From assembly GCA_913020245.1 (NCBI GenBank), contig CAJWAD010000004.1, positions 17,030 through 81,029 on the forward strand: 64,000 nucleotides of DNA. Reading direction: 5' to 3'. Positions 19,324 through 28,481 of the stretch are shown here, one piece after another; within the stretch, counting starts at the first letter, position 1; each line of letters starts with the position of its first letter. Both the position numbers and the translations under genes were made by a program. This DNA is from an uncultured Oleiphilus sp. Its GTDB lineage: Bacteria > Pseudomonadota > Gammaproteobacteria > Pseudomonadales > Oleiphilaceae. The notes under the pieces are model-generated. The model was not told the DNA's origin and searched no databases. It saw only the letters and a program-made list of their open reading frames with translations.

Positions 19324-20382
19324 TTAGAAGAGATCGTCTAGATCGACGGTTTCGATGTCGTCAGCAGCATTTTCGTCCCAAAACGTGCCAAGCCCTCCAA
19401 GAGGTGTTCGTTTGCCGGTCGCTTCTGTCCACATTTTATCCGACAGGCGCAGCAATACGTCGGTAGCGGTCTTGTCGAATAACCGAAACTGAGCGTTTGA
19501 AGGATATTCCTCAATTTGTTCTGCATGCCTTCTTAATACAGCGCGCACCCGCTCATCGTCGCCTTTCGCATAGGCGGCAATTGCATGAAAAACGTGAGGA
19601 AGACGAACTCGTGCTTTTTCTCCAATTACATCTGCCTGCTCCAACCGCAACCATTCGTTCTCGCCTTCGGGCAGTGCGCCGGGTAATAGAGACCAGACGG
19701 CAGCCTTCAATGCTAACGGCACGCCGAACCATTTTTTGTTATCCAGACAGCCTGCGGCGCGTTCTGCTTGTGCTGCAATATTTTTTGGGACGCCGATGTA
19801 GGAGCCAGACATCAGGTCGTTGTTTAATGCAAGCAGTCCCCCTGCAAGCCCCGCAAGCCAAACAATTTGGTCAAATTCTTGCTCTAATTCTGGACATTCA
19901 CCACCAATTTCTTTGTCGTCATTAAACGCAATTAGTTGCTGCCATGAGACGAGATATCTAGAGGCTGCTTTTTGGTGATGACGTTTTTGTGCAATAAGTG
20001 CATCTTCCGCAAAGTCTGGTTGCAGCGCGCGAATATATCGAAGGTATTCGAGTTCTTTTTCATGCGCACGAGCTTCTTCACATCCGCCTGCGCCTAAGTG
20101 AAGCAGCACCGCAAGCTCATGCGGTTCTTCCGTAATTCTGCCAAGAGCCATGACGAAAGAAGTAAGTGCTTCCGCACCCGCACACCCAGCTTCGGTGTCT
20201 TCTGTCGTAAATAGGTATGGCGCGATATGGGCTTCGCCCAGCAGGGTAACCGTATCGCCTGTGGGTTTAATAAAAGGCTTTACCAAGAATTGGTTAATGG
20301 CTTTGCACCCACCGAAGAGCGAAGCCAATACTAGGCAGAGGGTGATCCATTTCAGCTTTTTAAATATTTGCGTAAACGCCAC
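19324..20382 (-). CDS. Lipoprotein, possibly TRAP-associated TatT-like component
   Basis: Lipobox LASLFGGC; helical TPR-like composition; immediately upstream of and co-directional with TRAP permease. Confidence 0.55.
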   Translation of the reverse strand: MAFTQIFKKLKWITLCLVLASLFGGCKAINQFLVKPFIKPTGDTVTLLGEAHIAPYLFTTEDTEAGCAGAEALTSFVMALGRITEEPHELAVLLHLGAGGCEEARAHEKELEYLRYIRALQPDFAEDALIAQKRHHQKAASRYLVSWQQLIAFNDDKEIGGECPELEQEFDQIVWLAGLAGGLLALNNDLMSGSYIGVPKNIAAQAERAAGCLDNKKWFGVPLALKAAVWSLLPGALPEGENEWLRLEQADVIGEKARVRLPHVFHAIAAYAKGDDERVRAVLRRHAEQIEEYPSNAQFRLFDKTATDVLLRLSDKMWTEATGKRTPLGGLGTFWDENAADDIETVDLDDLF

Positions 20383-20673
20383 GCTTTTTAACTCCCAATT
20401 AAAAATCTAACCAAACTTACTTTATTGCACGCCCTTTTAGACGATGAATTATCGACGAACAGAGGCGGTTTTTGTGAGATCAATGCCACAAAGCCGTTAA
20501 TTAAGCTGTAATAGTTTGTCAAACCACCCGTATTTTATAGTTTAGCGGGATATTTTGAAAACAAGGTTGCTTATTAGCTTCAGTTCGTTATCTTTAGTAA
20601 CGGAGGCTACATCACTCATAGCGAAACGATAAGTGTAACAAGGCCGGAATAATAATTTAAAAAGGGGATAACA

Positions 20674-20946
20674 ATGACTAAGCCTGAATTAGCTGCTGCA
20701 ATTGCTGACGCCACGGAGGTCAGCAAAGATAAGGGTGCTGAAATTCTCAATGCCATACTAGACGAAATCACCAATGCAGTTCGCCAGGATGATGCGGTCA
20801 GCCTCATTGGTTTTGGTACCTTTTCGAAGCGTTCGCGCAGTGCGCGCACAGGCCGTAACCCGCAAACGGGTGCGACAATCGAGATTGCTGCGAGTAATAG
20901 TGTCGGCTTCAAGCCAGGCAAAGCGATCAAAGACGCTGTTAATTAA
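20674..20946 (+). CDS. hup: HU family DNA-binding protein
   Basis: MTKPELAAAIADATEVSKDKGAEILNAILDEI...LIGFGTFSKRSRSARTGRNPQTGATIEIAAS. Confidence 0.95.
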   Translation: MTKPELAAAIADATEVSKDKGAEILNAILDEITNAVRQDDAVSLIGFGTFSKRSRSARTGRNPQTGATIEIAASNSVGFKPGKAIKDAVN

Positions 20947-20967
20947 TCAACCTGATTATTGCGAGTA

Positions 20968-21002
20968 TTTGGTATGCAGCAACGCATTTGCAGCATACCA
21001 AA
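20968..21002. terminator. Hairpin between convergent hup and pyrC'
   Basis: TTTGGTATGC ... GCATACCAAA, 10-bp arms; no strong U-tract. Confidence 0.4.
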
Positions 21003-21015
21003 ACGCCTTATTCTG

Positions 21016-22290
21016 TTAATCTCTGGTTTGATAGACTAGTCGCCCTTTGTAAATCGTAGACACGACCTTACCCTTTATCTCTTGCCCAAGTAGCGGGCTA
21101 TTTTTACCCTCAGAAAGCATCGTATGTGCGCTTACTTTGTAGGTTTGATCTGGGTTAAAAAGACATAAGTTTGCTGCATTCCCTTCCACAATGCTCGTTG
21201 CCTTGCGATTGAGGACCTTGGCAGGGCCTTGTGTCATTGCTTTCAAGAAGTCATTTAATGCAAGTTCGCCTTGGGCTTGGAGCTGCCTAGCCGCTGGAAT
21301 AAGATGTTCGATGGTGCTCATCCCCGGTGCTGTTTGCGCAAAAGGGGCTTTTTTTGCAGCAGCCTCGTGTGGACGATGCGCACTTGTAATCGCGTCGATT
21401 ACCCCGTTTCTTAATCCCTCAATTAAGGCCAGCCGGTCTGTCTCGCTGCGTAGTGGAGGTAAGCAGTGATATAGACTGTTATAGCTAACGATTTTTTCGT
21501 GGGTGTACAGCAAATTAGCAACCGCCACGTCTGCTGTGATGTTTGCACCCTCGTCTTTCGCTCGCTTAACAAGCGCAACAGATTCTTTGCATGATAGCTG
21601 CGCTAAGTGCAGGTGAACGCCACTTTCCCTCGCCAGCATAATAAGTTGCGCCGTTGCGATAGATTCAGCCAAATGCGAAATACCCTTTAAGCCTGTTTTG
21701 GTACTTATTCGGCCGCTGTGTGCTGAGCCTTCATATAGTGAGGGTTCCATGGGGTGTATAAAGACACTCATATCGAACGTTTTTGCATAATCAAAGCAGC
21801 GTTTTGCGGTAGACAGATTTTTGAATGGTGTCATTCCGCTACTGAGAGCGACACAGCCTGCCTTTTTAAGCTCTGCATATTCTGCTAAGCGTTCTCCCTC
21901 CAGCCCCTGTGTTAGGGCGCCAAGGGGAAGCACTTCTATAGTGCCTGCTTGTTGGATTGCGCGTTCAATAAAGGAACAAACCGCTTCCGAGTCGTTCACC
22001 GGATCGGTCTCTGGTGTGCAGCAGACGGTTGTGACGCCAGCGGCGGCGGCTGCATGTGTTTCTGTATAAATAGAGCCTTTTGCTGCATAACCAGGCTCGC
22101 ATAAGGCGACATTCAAATCGGTTAACGAGGGGCTTAAATATAGGCCTGTCGCGTCAATGCTGTGTTGACATGTCTTAGCGCTGGAGGGATCAATATGAGC
22201 GATAAGATCGTTATGAATTTCAATACGTTTGAATGCTTTCCACGCACCACTTTCGTTTAGGAAGTGCCCGTTGAGAATTTCAATACTCAT
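21016..22290 (-). CDS. pyrC': Dihydroorotase-like protein, inactive PyrC' type
   Basis: DHOase fold sequence but HxH replaced (DLNVALCEPG) and DHxPH replaced by SAHRPH; adjacent to pyrB. Confidence 0.88.
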   Translation of the reverse strand: MSIEILNGHFLNESGAWKAFKRIEIHNDLIAHIDPSSAKTCQHSIDATGLYLSPSLTDLNVALCEPGYAAKGSIYTETHAAAAAGVTTVCCTPETDPVNDSEAVCSFIERAIQQAGTIEVLPLGALTQGLEGERLAEYAELKKAGCVALSSGMTPFKNLSTAKRCFDYAKTFDMSVFIHPMEPSLYEGSAHSGRISTKTGLKGISHLAESIATAQLIMLARESGVHLHLAQLSCKESVALVKRAKDEGANITADVAVANLLYTHEKIVSYNSLYHCLPPLRSETDRLALIEGLRNGVIDAITSAHRPHEAAAKKAPFAQTAPGMSTIEHLIPAARQLQAQGELALNDFLKAMTQGPAKVLNRKATSIVEGNAANLCLFNPDQTYKVSAHTMLSEGKNSPLLGQEIKGKVVSTIYKGRLVYQTRD

Positions 22291-22294
22291 TCGC

Positions 22295-23281
22295 CTAAGC
22301 GCCCTGTGTTAGTGCATTGCGTTCTTGTGTTTGGCCACTCATAGCCATTGACATTACCGCCATTCTTACGGCGATGCCATTCGTCACCTGATCGAGAATA
22401 ACGGACTGCGTACCGTCGGCTACTGCGGACTCAATTTCTACACCGCGGTTGATGGGACCAGGATGCATTACAATGGCATCAGGTTTAGCATTAGCTAGGG
22501 CTTCCTGGGTTAAGCCGTATTGTTGAAAATACTCTTGTTCGCTCGGGAGTAATGCACCCTGCATGCGTTCGCGTTGTAGGCGCAGCATAATGACCACGTC
22601 GATATCGTTCAGCCCGGAATGAAGCTGGTGATAAACGTTCACGCCCAAACTTTCTACTTCGGGTGGTAACAAGGTGCTTGGCGCGATGATCCGTACTTCA
22701 CTTGCACCCAGCGTATTGAGCGCTTGAATCTGTGACCGTGCCACCCGTGAATGCATAATGTCACCAATAATCGCCACTCTTAAGCCGTCAAATGTACCCT
22801 TGTTTTGCCGGATAGTTAACATGTCTAACATCGCTTGTGTTGGGTGTGCATGCCAACCATCACCCGCATTGATAATGCCTACCCCGGGCGTTACGGATTC
22901 AGCAATAAAGTGTGGTGCACCGCTTTGTGAATGCCGTACGATAAACATATCACTTGCCATGGCTTCTAAATTTAGCAGGGTATCAGAGAGTGACTCGCCT
23001 TTTGAGGTTGCTGAGGTGCTGATGTTGAGATTAAGTACGTCTGCCGATAACCGTTTTGCAGCCAGTTCAAAGGTGCTACGTGTACGCGTGCTCGCTTCGA
23101 AAAATAGATTAACAACGGTCTTGCCGCGGAGTAAGGGGACTTTGCGAATTTTGCGTTCTCCGACTTCGATAAACGATTCCGCCGTGTCGAGGATCTCCGT
23201 GAGTAATGCTTTGCTAAGGCCGTCAATACTAAGGAAATGTTTAAGCTGGCCGGTGTCGGTGAGTTGGGTCGATTGGCTCAT
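22295..23281 (-). CDS. pyrB: Aspartate carbamoyltransferase catalytic subunit
   Basis: [43 protein letters not shown]. Confidence 0.96.
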   Translation of the reverse strand: MSQSTQLTDTGQLKHFLSIDGLSKALLTEILDTAESFIEVGERKIRKVPLLRGKTVVNLFFEASTRTRSTFELAAKRLSADVLNLNISTSATSKGESLSDTLLNLEAMASDMFIVRHSQSGAPHFIAESVTPGVGIINAGDGWHAHPTQAMLDMLTIRQNKGTFDGLRVAIIGDIMHSRVARSQIQALNTLGASEVRIIAPSTLLPPEVESLGVNVYHQLHSGLNDIDVVIMLRLQRERMQGALLPSEQEYFQQYGLTQEALANAKPDAIVMHPGPINRGVEIESAVADGTQSVILDQVTNGIAVRMAVMSMAMSGQTQERNALTQGA

Positions 23282-23302
23282 GGCGTCCTTAATTCTTTGT
23301 GC

Positions 23303-23803
23303 TTAAGAGTAGAGGCTGACTTCAAGATTGTCTGGGCCGATTAGTTTAACACGTTCGTTATCGGCTAACGTGACCATTGCACCTGTTATTTGGGGTGCAA
23401 TGGGCAGTTCGCGGCGACCGAGGTCGATCAAGGTAACAAGCGTAATGGAGGCGGGTCGACCAAAATCGAAAAGTTCATTCATCGCCGCGCGAACACTGCG
23501 ACCACTCATTAATACGTCGTCGACGAGTATCAGATGCTTACTTTCAGTATTAAAAGGTAAGCTGGTTGGCGAAATCGAGTCGTTTAGGCCCTTTCGGTTA
23601 AAATCATCGCGATAAAAACTGATATCTAGTTCGCCTAATGCTTGGTTGATATTTAAGCGCTCCATGAGTGCTTGCGCCACCCAAACGCCGCCGCTACGAA
23701 TCCCGATTATCTCGAAGCCAGCGAGTGACTTTTTGGTTAGCCATTGATCGAGACTTTTTGCTAATTCATCCAAAAGATCTTGTGTGGCTTGTTGGTCAAA
23801 CAT
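23303..23803 (-). CDS. pyrR: Bifunctional pyr operon regulator/uracil phosphoribosyltransferase PyrR
   Basis: PRTase motif LILVDDVLMSGRSVRAAM; precedes pyrB; start Met at 23803. Confidence 0.92.
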   Translation of the reverse strand: MFDQQATQDLLDELAKSLDQWLTKKSLAGFEIIGIRSGGVWVAQALMERLNINQALGELDISFYRDDFNRKGLNDSISPTSLPFNTESKHLILVDDVLMSGRSVRAAMNELFDFGRPASITLVTLIDLGRRELPIAPQITGAMVTLADNERVKLIGPDNLEVSLYS

Positions 23804-23804
23804 C

Positions 23805-24227
23805 TCAAGTTTCGTCCTGTTGGTTGAACCAACTTTCAAGAATTAAGCAGGCGGCGGCCCCATCCACTGAATGCTTACCAAAATCAGTGTAGCCATTGTG
23901 TTCAAAATGTTCCGATTTGGCTGCGTAGCTGGAGAGGCGCTCATCGACCATATGTACCTCTAAGTTGTAGCGGCCTTTTAGGCGGCTGCCAAATTTTTTT
24001 GCGCGCAGCGACATATCACTTTCACTGCCATCCATATTTAAGGGCAACCCCACTACCAGTTCTTTCGGTCGCCATTCGTTGATAACAGCTGCGATGGTCT
24101 GCCAATTCGGAATACCATCTATTGCGTTGATAGGCTTTAGTTCCTGGCCACGTTTAATGAGATCGTTACCAACGGCTACACCCATGCGTTTAACGCCGAA
24201 ATCAAAGCATAAATAAGTACTAGGCAT
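23805..24227 (-). CDS. ruvX: Holliday junction resolvase-like RuvX/YqgF
   Basis: CFDFGVKRMGVAVG, VVGLPLNMDGSES, VDERLSS. Confidence 0.93.
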   Translation of the reverse strand: MPSTYLCFDFGVKRMGVAVGNDLIKRGQELKPINAIDGIPNWQTIAAVINEWRPKELVVGLPLNMDGSESDMSLRAKKFGSRLKGRYNLEVHMVDERLSSYAAKSEHFEHNGYTDFGKHSVDGAAACLILESWFNQQDET

Positions 24228-24783
24228 GGCCTGTCTGACTACTGAGTTGGTTGATATCAATGCCTAATTGACCGACTGCTTTCGCGAATTTATCCCCATT
24301 TTCCGTGTGAAATAGGGTGTCAGTCTCGGCTTGACAAGTAAGCCATGTATTCTCGATTAGTTCTTTTTCCAGCTGACCTGAGCCCCAGCCAGCATAACCA
24401 AGTGCAATGAGGAAGGTATCAGGCCCATCGTTATCTGCAATTGCTTCCAAAATGTCTTTCGAGGTAGTGAGATGCATATCCTCTGTAATGGATAAGTTAG
24501 ATTGCCATTTACGTTTATCAGTATGTAAAACAAAGCCTCTATCTTGTTGCACTGGACCGCCTTCATAAACAATGGCATTGCTTCGCTCACCTTTAAAATC
24601 GTAATCCAATTGAGCCAGAATCTCTCCAAGAAACAAAGGGCTGGGCCGATTAAAAATTATGCCCATCGCACCGTCCTCATTATGTTCACATATATAGGTG
24701 AGTGTGCCACTAAAGTTGGGATCTGCCATTTGCGGCATGGCGATTAAGAAATGATTTTTTAGACTGGAAAATGATTTTGACAT
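24220..24783 (-). CDS. algH: YqgE/AlgH family protein
   Basis: HFLIAMPQMADPNFSGTLTYICEHNEDGAMGIIFNRP; ALGYAGWGSGQLE. Confidence 0.93.
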   Translation of the reverse strand: MSKSFSSLKNHFLIAMPQMADPNFSGTLTYICEHNEDGAMGIIFNRPSPLFLGEILAQLDYDFKGERSNAIVYEGGPVQQDRGFVLHTDKRKWQSNLSITEDMHLTTSKDILEAIADNDGPDTFLIALGYAGWGSGQLEKELIENTWLTCQAETDTLFHTENGDKFAKAVGQLGIDINQLSSQTGHA

Positions 24784-24873
24784 GACAATAGTATCCGCAG
24801 CTAACATCGATTTAGCAAGCAATACGGATTAAAAACCCGACGTGAACTTGTCTTTTGGTCGTTGTGATTAAAG

Positions 24874-25740
24874 TTAAAAGCTGGAGACACCTGAGCGACT
24901 GTAGCTAAAGGTGCGAATTAGCTCTAAAACATCACGTTCTTTACGCACCTCTTTTGGAAACGGGGCAAAAGGTGCGGCGCGGCGAACAATCTCTGTCGTT
25001 TTGGCATCAAGGACCAGATTGCCTGAGCTATGCATTATGGAGACATCGCGGAGTGAGCCGTCTGAATAAAGTGCGATGGCAACGCGCGGTTTGCCATAGA
25101 GTTTTTTGCTACCATCGCGAGGGAAATGCTGTTTACCGGTACGCTCAATTTTAGCAACCACTTGTTCTACATAGCGGGCATCTATCGCTTTCATTGTTGA
25201 GGCAGCGGTGAGTCGCGTGATGCGCGGCTTGCGCGCATATTGTTGTAGCTGGTTATCAAAGCTCGCTTCCAATTCGGCGATTTGAAGGCTGCGCTCGATC
25301 AGTGATTGCACCTCGGGCGTGTCTTCTTGCAGCGTAAAATCAAGCTGATCCACATGCCTGGCCTTTGCGAGCCGCTCGGATTGTTGGGTGACAACTATTG
25401 CTTGTTCGTATTTTTGCGTTAATTCTTGAGGTTTGGGCGGTGCCGATGATTCTTGTATCCGCATGCTCTCATCAATCGACTGTGTTGGAGAGCTAAGTTG
25501 AGCTTTTTCCTCTAAGCTACCCGCACCCTGTTGATTAGTTTGAGCGAGAAAGTCAGCCCGCTTTGGTGCGTCTTTGTCATCAAAGCGGGAGAGCGTGATC
25601 TCCATAGTTTTTGGGCTTGGTAAGGGGTCTTCGTTGATGAATTCAGTTAAAACAATGAACACATGCAGTGCAATGGCAAGAAAGACCGTAAAACTGAGAC
25701 GGTCTCCTGCACTGACACTTGGCTGAGTGATACTTGCCAC
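24874..25740 (-). CDS. tonB: Energy transducer TonB family protein
   Basis: N-terminal TM anchor, C-terminal TonB-like domain (GKPRVAIALYSDGSLRDVSIMHSSGNLVLDAKTTEIVRRAAPFAPFP). Confidence 0.88.
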   Translation of the reverse strand: MASITQPSVSAGDRLSFTVFLAIALHVFIVLTEFINEDPLPSPKTMEITLSRFDDKDAPKRADFLAQTNQQGAGSLEEKAQLSSPTQSIDESMRIQESSAPPKPQELTQKYEQAIVVTQQSERLAKARHVDQLDFTLQEDTPEVQSLIERSLQIAELEASFDNQLQQYARKPRITRLTAASTMKAIDARYVEQVVAKIERTGKQHFPRDGSKKLYGKPRVAIALYSDGSLRDVSIMHSSGNLVLDAKTTEIVRRAAPFAPFPKEVRKERDVLELIRTFSYSRSGVSSF

Positions 25741-25760
25741 GCATGTTCTCCAGTGGTTGT

Positions 25761-26723
25761 TTAGTGCGGTTTATTGGCCGCTAGTTTTTTTTCAATCGCA
25801 TCCATTAAGTCACCGCCAATATTTGTACCGTAGGCTTGATCAATTTCTTGAATGCAAGTGGGGCTCGTGACGTTAATTTCGGTCAGGTAGTCGCCGATGA
25901 CATCGATACCAACAAAAAGCAGACCCCGAGCGATCAGATCATCTTTAATCTGATCGACTATCCAGCGATCATTGTCGCTCAACGGTCGAGCTTCACCTCT
26001 GCCTCCTGCCGCTAAATTACCACGATGTTCACCTTGGCTGGGAATTCTTGCTAAAGCGTAATCGATGGGTTTACCGTCGATAATCAAAATTCGTTTGTCA
26101 CCTTCTGTTATCTCCGGCACATAGCGCTGGACCATCACTTGTTGTGCACCAAAATCACTGAGTGTTTCTATAATAACGCCAACATTTGGGTCGCCGGCCT
26201 TAACGTTAAAAATAGAGGTGCCGCCCATGCCGTCTAAGGGTTTGAAAATAACATGCTGATGTTTCGTGACGAAGGCCCGTAACTTAGTCGCGTTTCGACT
26301 GACTAACACAGGCGGACAGCATTGCGGGAAGGCAGTGGCATAGAGCTTTTCATTACAATCACGCAGGCTTTTTGCTCGGTTTACAATAAGGCTCCCAGCC
26401 TGCTCTGCCCGCTCTAAAATATGGGATGCATATATAAATTCGCTATCTACCGGCGGATCTTTTCGCATCAGAATGACATCAAGCTCTGAAAGTTTATGAT
26501 CGCCATGCTCCGACAATTTATACCAAGTCGTCTCCTCAAATTGCAGGCTGAGAACTTGCATTCGTGCGTATGCTTCGCCTTGATCAAGGTATAAATCATC
26601 CATTTCCATATAAATGATATCCCAGCCTTTTGCTTGTGCGGCGCGCATCATCGCGAAGGTGCTATCTTTCTTTATATTGATGGACGTAATGGGGTCCATC
26701 ACAATTCCTAATTTAATTGTCAT
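25761..26723 (-). CDS. gshB: Glutathione synthetase
   Basis: KLGIVMDPITSINIKKDSTFAMM; KPLDGMGGTSIF; NVTSPTCIQEID. Confidence 0.96.
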   Translation of the reverse strand: MTIKLGIVMDPITSINIKKDSTFAMMRAAQAKGWDIIYMEMDDLYLDQGEAYARMQVLSLQFEETTWYKLSEHGDHKLSELDVILMRKDPPVDSEFIYASHILERAEQAGSLIVNRAKSLRDCNEKLYATAFPQCCPPVLVSRNATKLRAFVTKHQHVIFKPLDGMGGTSIFNVKAGDPNVGVIIETLSDFGAQQVMVQRYVPEITEGDKRILIIDGKPIDYALARIPSQGEHRGNLAAGGRGEARPLSDNDRWIVDQIKDDLIARGLLFVGIDVIGDYLTEINVTSPTCIQEIDQAYGTNIGGDLMDAIEKKLAANKPH

Positions 26724-27067
26724 TCCTTGCCCACGAAATAAATTTTTGTACTAGTCTTAGGGGGTTAACGACGGGATCGCACCCTAGCCTATCGAAAATG
26801 AAGCGGGATTGATGCCCCGCCGTGTGTAAATGTTAAAAGATTTTAGACGAAAACTCCCGCTAAGTGACATTTAGTTTATGGTGATTTCTTTTCTGTCATT
26901 AAAGAATACACTATGGATAATAGGCTGCGTATTGACTGATTCCTGAATCAATATTAACAACGTCGTTAACATATTGGTCTATAGTAATTTTATAGCTTCG
27001 CGCTAAAGATGGAGCGTTCATAGCTTGGCAAAATTGATTGAAGAATAGAGTGCCACGGGTTTTTAAA

Positions 27068-27454
27068 ATGGAAGATAACTTCGAAAATTTGAAAATTATG
27101 GTCATTGATGACAGTAAGACAATACGTCGAACTGCTGAGACCTTATTGAAAAAAGTAGGTTGCGAGGTGATTACCGCAACGGACGGCTTTGATGCACTAG
27201 CGAAAATTGCTGATACTAACCCAGACATTATTTTTGTCGATATCATGATGCCGCGGTTAGATGGGTACCAGACCTGTGCATTGATAAAAAACAATAGCGC
27301 ATTTAAGTCGACACCAGTCATCATGTTATCGAGCAAGGATGGTCTGTTCGATAAAGCAAAGGGGCGTATTGTAGGCTCGGATCAATATTTAACTAAACCG
27401 TTTAGTAAAGATGAATTGTTGAATACGATTCGCACTCATCAACCGGCAAACTAA
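27068..27454 (+). CDS. pilG: Twitching motility response regulator PilG
   Basis: REC domain MVIDDSKTIRRTAETLLKKVGCEVITA; first gene of pilGHIJK-chp cluster. Confidence 0.93.
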   Translation: MEDNFENLKIMVIDDSKTIRRTAETLLKKVGCEVITATDGFDALAKIADTNPDIIFVDIMMPRLDGYQTCALIKNNSAFKSTPVIMLSSKDGLFDKAKGRIVGSDQYLTKPFSKDELLNTIRTHQPAN

Positions 27455-27503
27455 TGAAACAACTAATTCTCTCTTCGAATAGAGAAATAAGTGAGGGAGA
27501 CGC

Positions 27504-27866
27504 ATGGCTCGTATTCTAATTGTGGACGATTCGCCCACAGAAATTCGTAAAATATCTACTATTTTAAAAGATAATAAGCATGAAGTGATCACCGCTGACA
27601 ACGGCGCCGATGGTGTGGCTGTGGCTCGTAGTGAACAACCAGATTTAATTTTAATGGATGTGGTCATGCCAGGTCTTAATGGGTTTCAGGCGACGCGTCA
27701 GTTATCACGTGCGTCAGAAACAGCAGACATTCCGGTGGTGATTGTGACAACAAAAGATCAAGAAACAGATCGAGTATGGGGCACACGCCAGGGTGCAAAA
27801 GGCTACCTCGTGAAACCTGTGGATGAGGGTAATCTTGTTCGTACGATAACTGAGTTGCTTGGGTAG
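27504..27866 (+). CDS. pilH: Twitching motility response regulator PilH
   Basis: ILIVDDSPTEIRKISTILKDNKHEVITADNG...LMDVVMPGLNGFQATRQL. Confidence 0.93.
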   Translation: MARILIVDDSPTEIRKISTILKDNKHEVITADNGADGVAVARSEQPDLILMDVVMPGLNGFQATRQLSRASETADIPVVIVTTKDQETDRVWGTRQGAKGYLVKPVDEGNLVRTITELLG

Positions 27867-27878
27867 GCATCTATTCGA

Positions 27879-28430
27879 ATGGCGAAAACTTTACGCAGCC
27901 CATTTGAGACGCTCAGCGACATTGCGACGAAAAGTAGCAAGCTTGCGGTTGGCTTGCCGGCGCAGGACGAAGCCGTTGAATTATGGAATGGCATTGGTTT
28001 TAGTATTGGAGGCACTCAATTTGTCGCAGGGATGGGAACTGTCTCCGAACTATTGCCGGTGCCTAAGTATACGCCAGTCCCGGGGGTCAGGCCTTGGGTG
28101 CTAGGTATATCGAATGTACGTGGCCGGCTCATTCCTATAATCGACTTAGGTCGATTTTTTGGTTTTAGTCGCGCGGCAACTCGAACAAGAGATAAACGTA
28201 TTTTAGTCGTTGAGCAAGACGAACTGCTCAACGGCTTTGTTGTTGATGCGGTTCAAGGCATGCAGTATTTTTCTGCCGAGAGCTTTATTGGCGACTACAA
28301 AACGAGTGTTGACACAAGCTTAGGCGCCTATGTTAAAGGCGCCTACGTGAAAGGAAATATCGAGTGGCTGGAGTTTGATACGTTAACACTCATCAATGAT
28401 GAAAACTTTCTGGACGTTGCACTTCGATAA
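27879..28430 (+). CDS. pilI: CheW-like protein PilI
   Basis: CheW domain VPGVRPWVLGISNVRGRLIPIIDLGRFFG; position. Confidence 0.92.
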   Translation: MAKTLRSPFETLSDIATKSSKLAVGLPAQDEAVELWNGIGFSIGGTQFVAGMGTVSELLPVPKYTPVPGVRPWVLGISNVRGRLIPIIDLGRFFGFSRAATRTRDKRILVVEQDELLNGFVVDAVQGMQYFSAESFIGDYKTSVDTSLGAYVKGAYVKGNIEWLEFDTLTLINDENFLDVALR

Positions 28431-28481
28431 CTAACCAGAACCTATTTTGACAAATAAAGTACAGGGCCGGGAGCCAAGACA

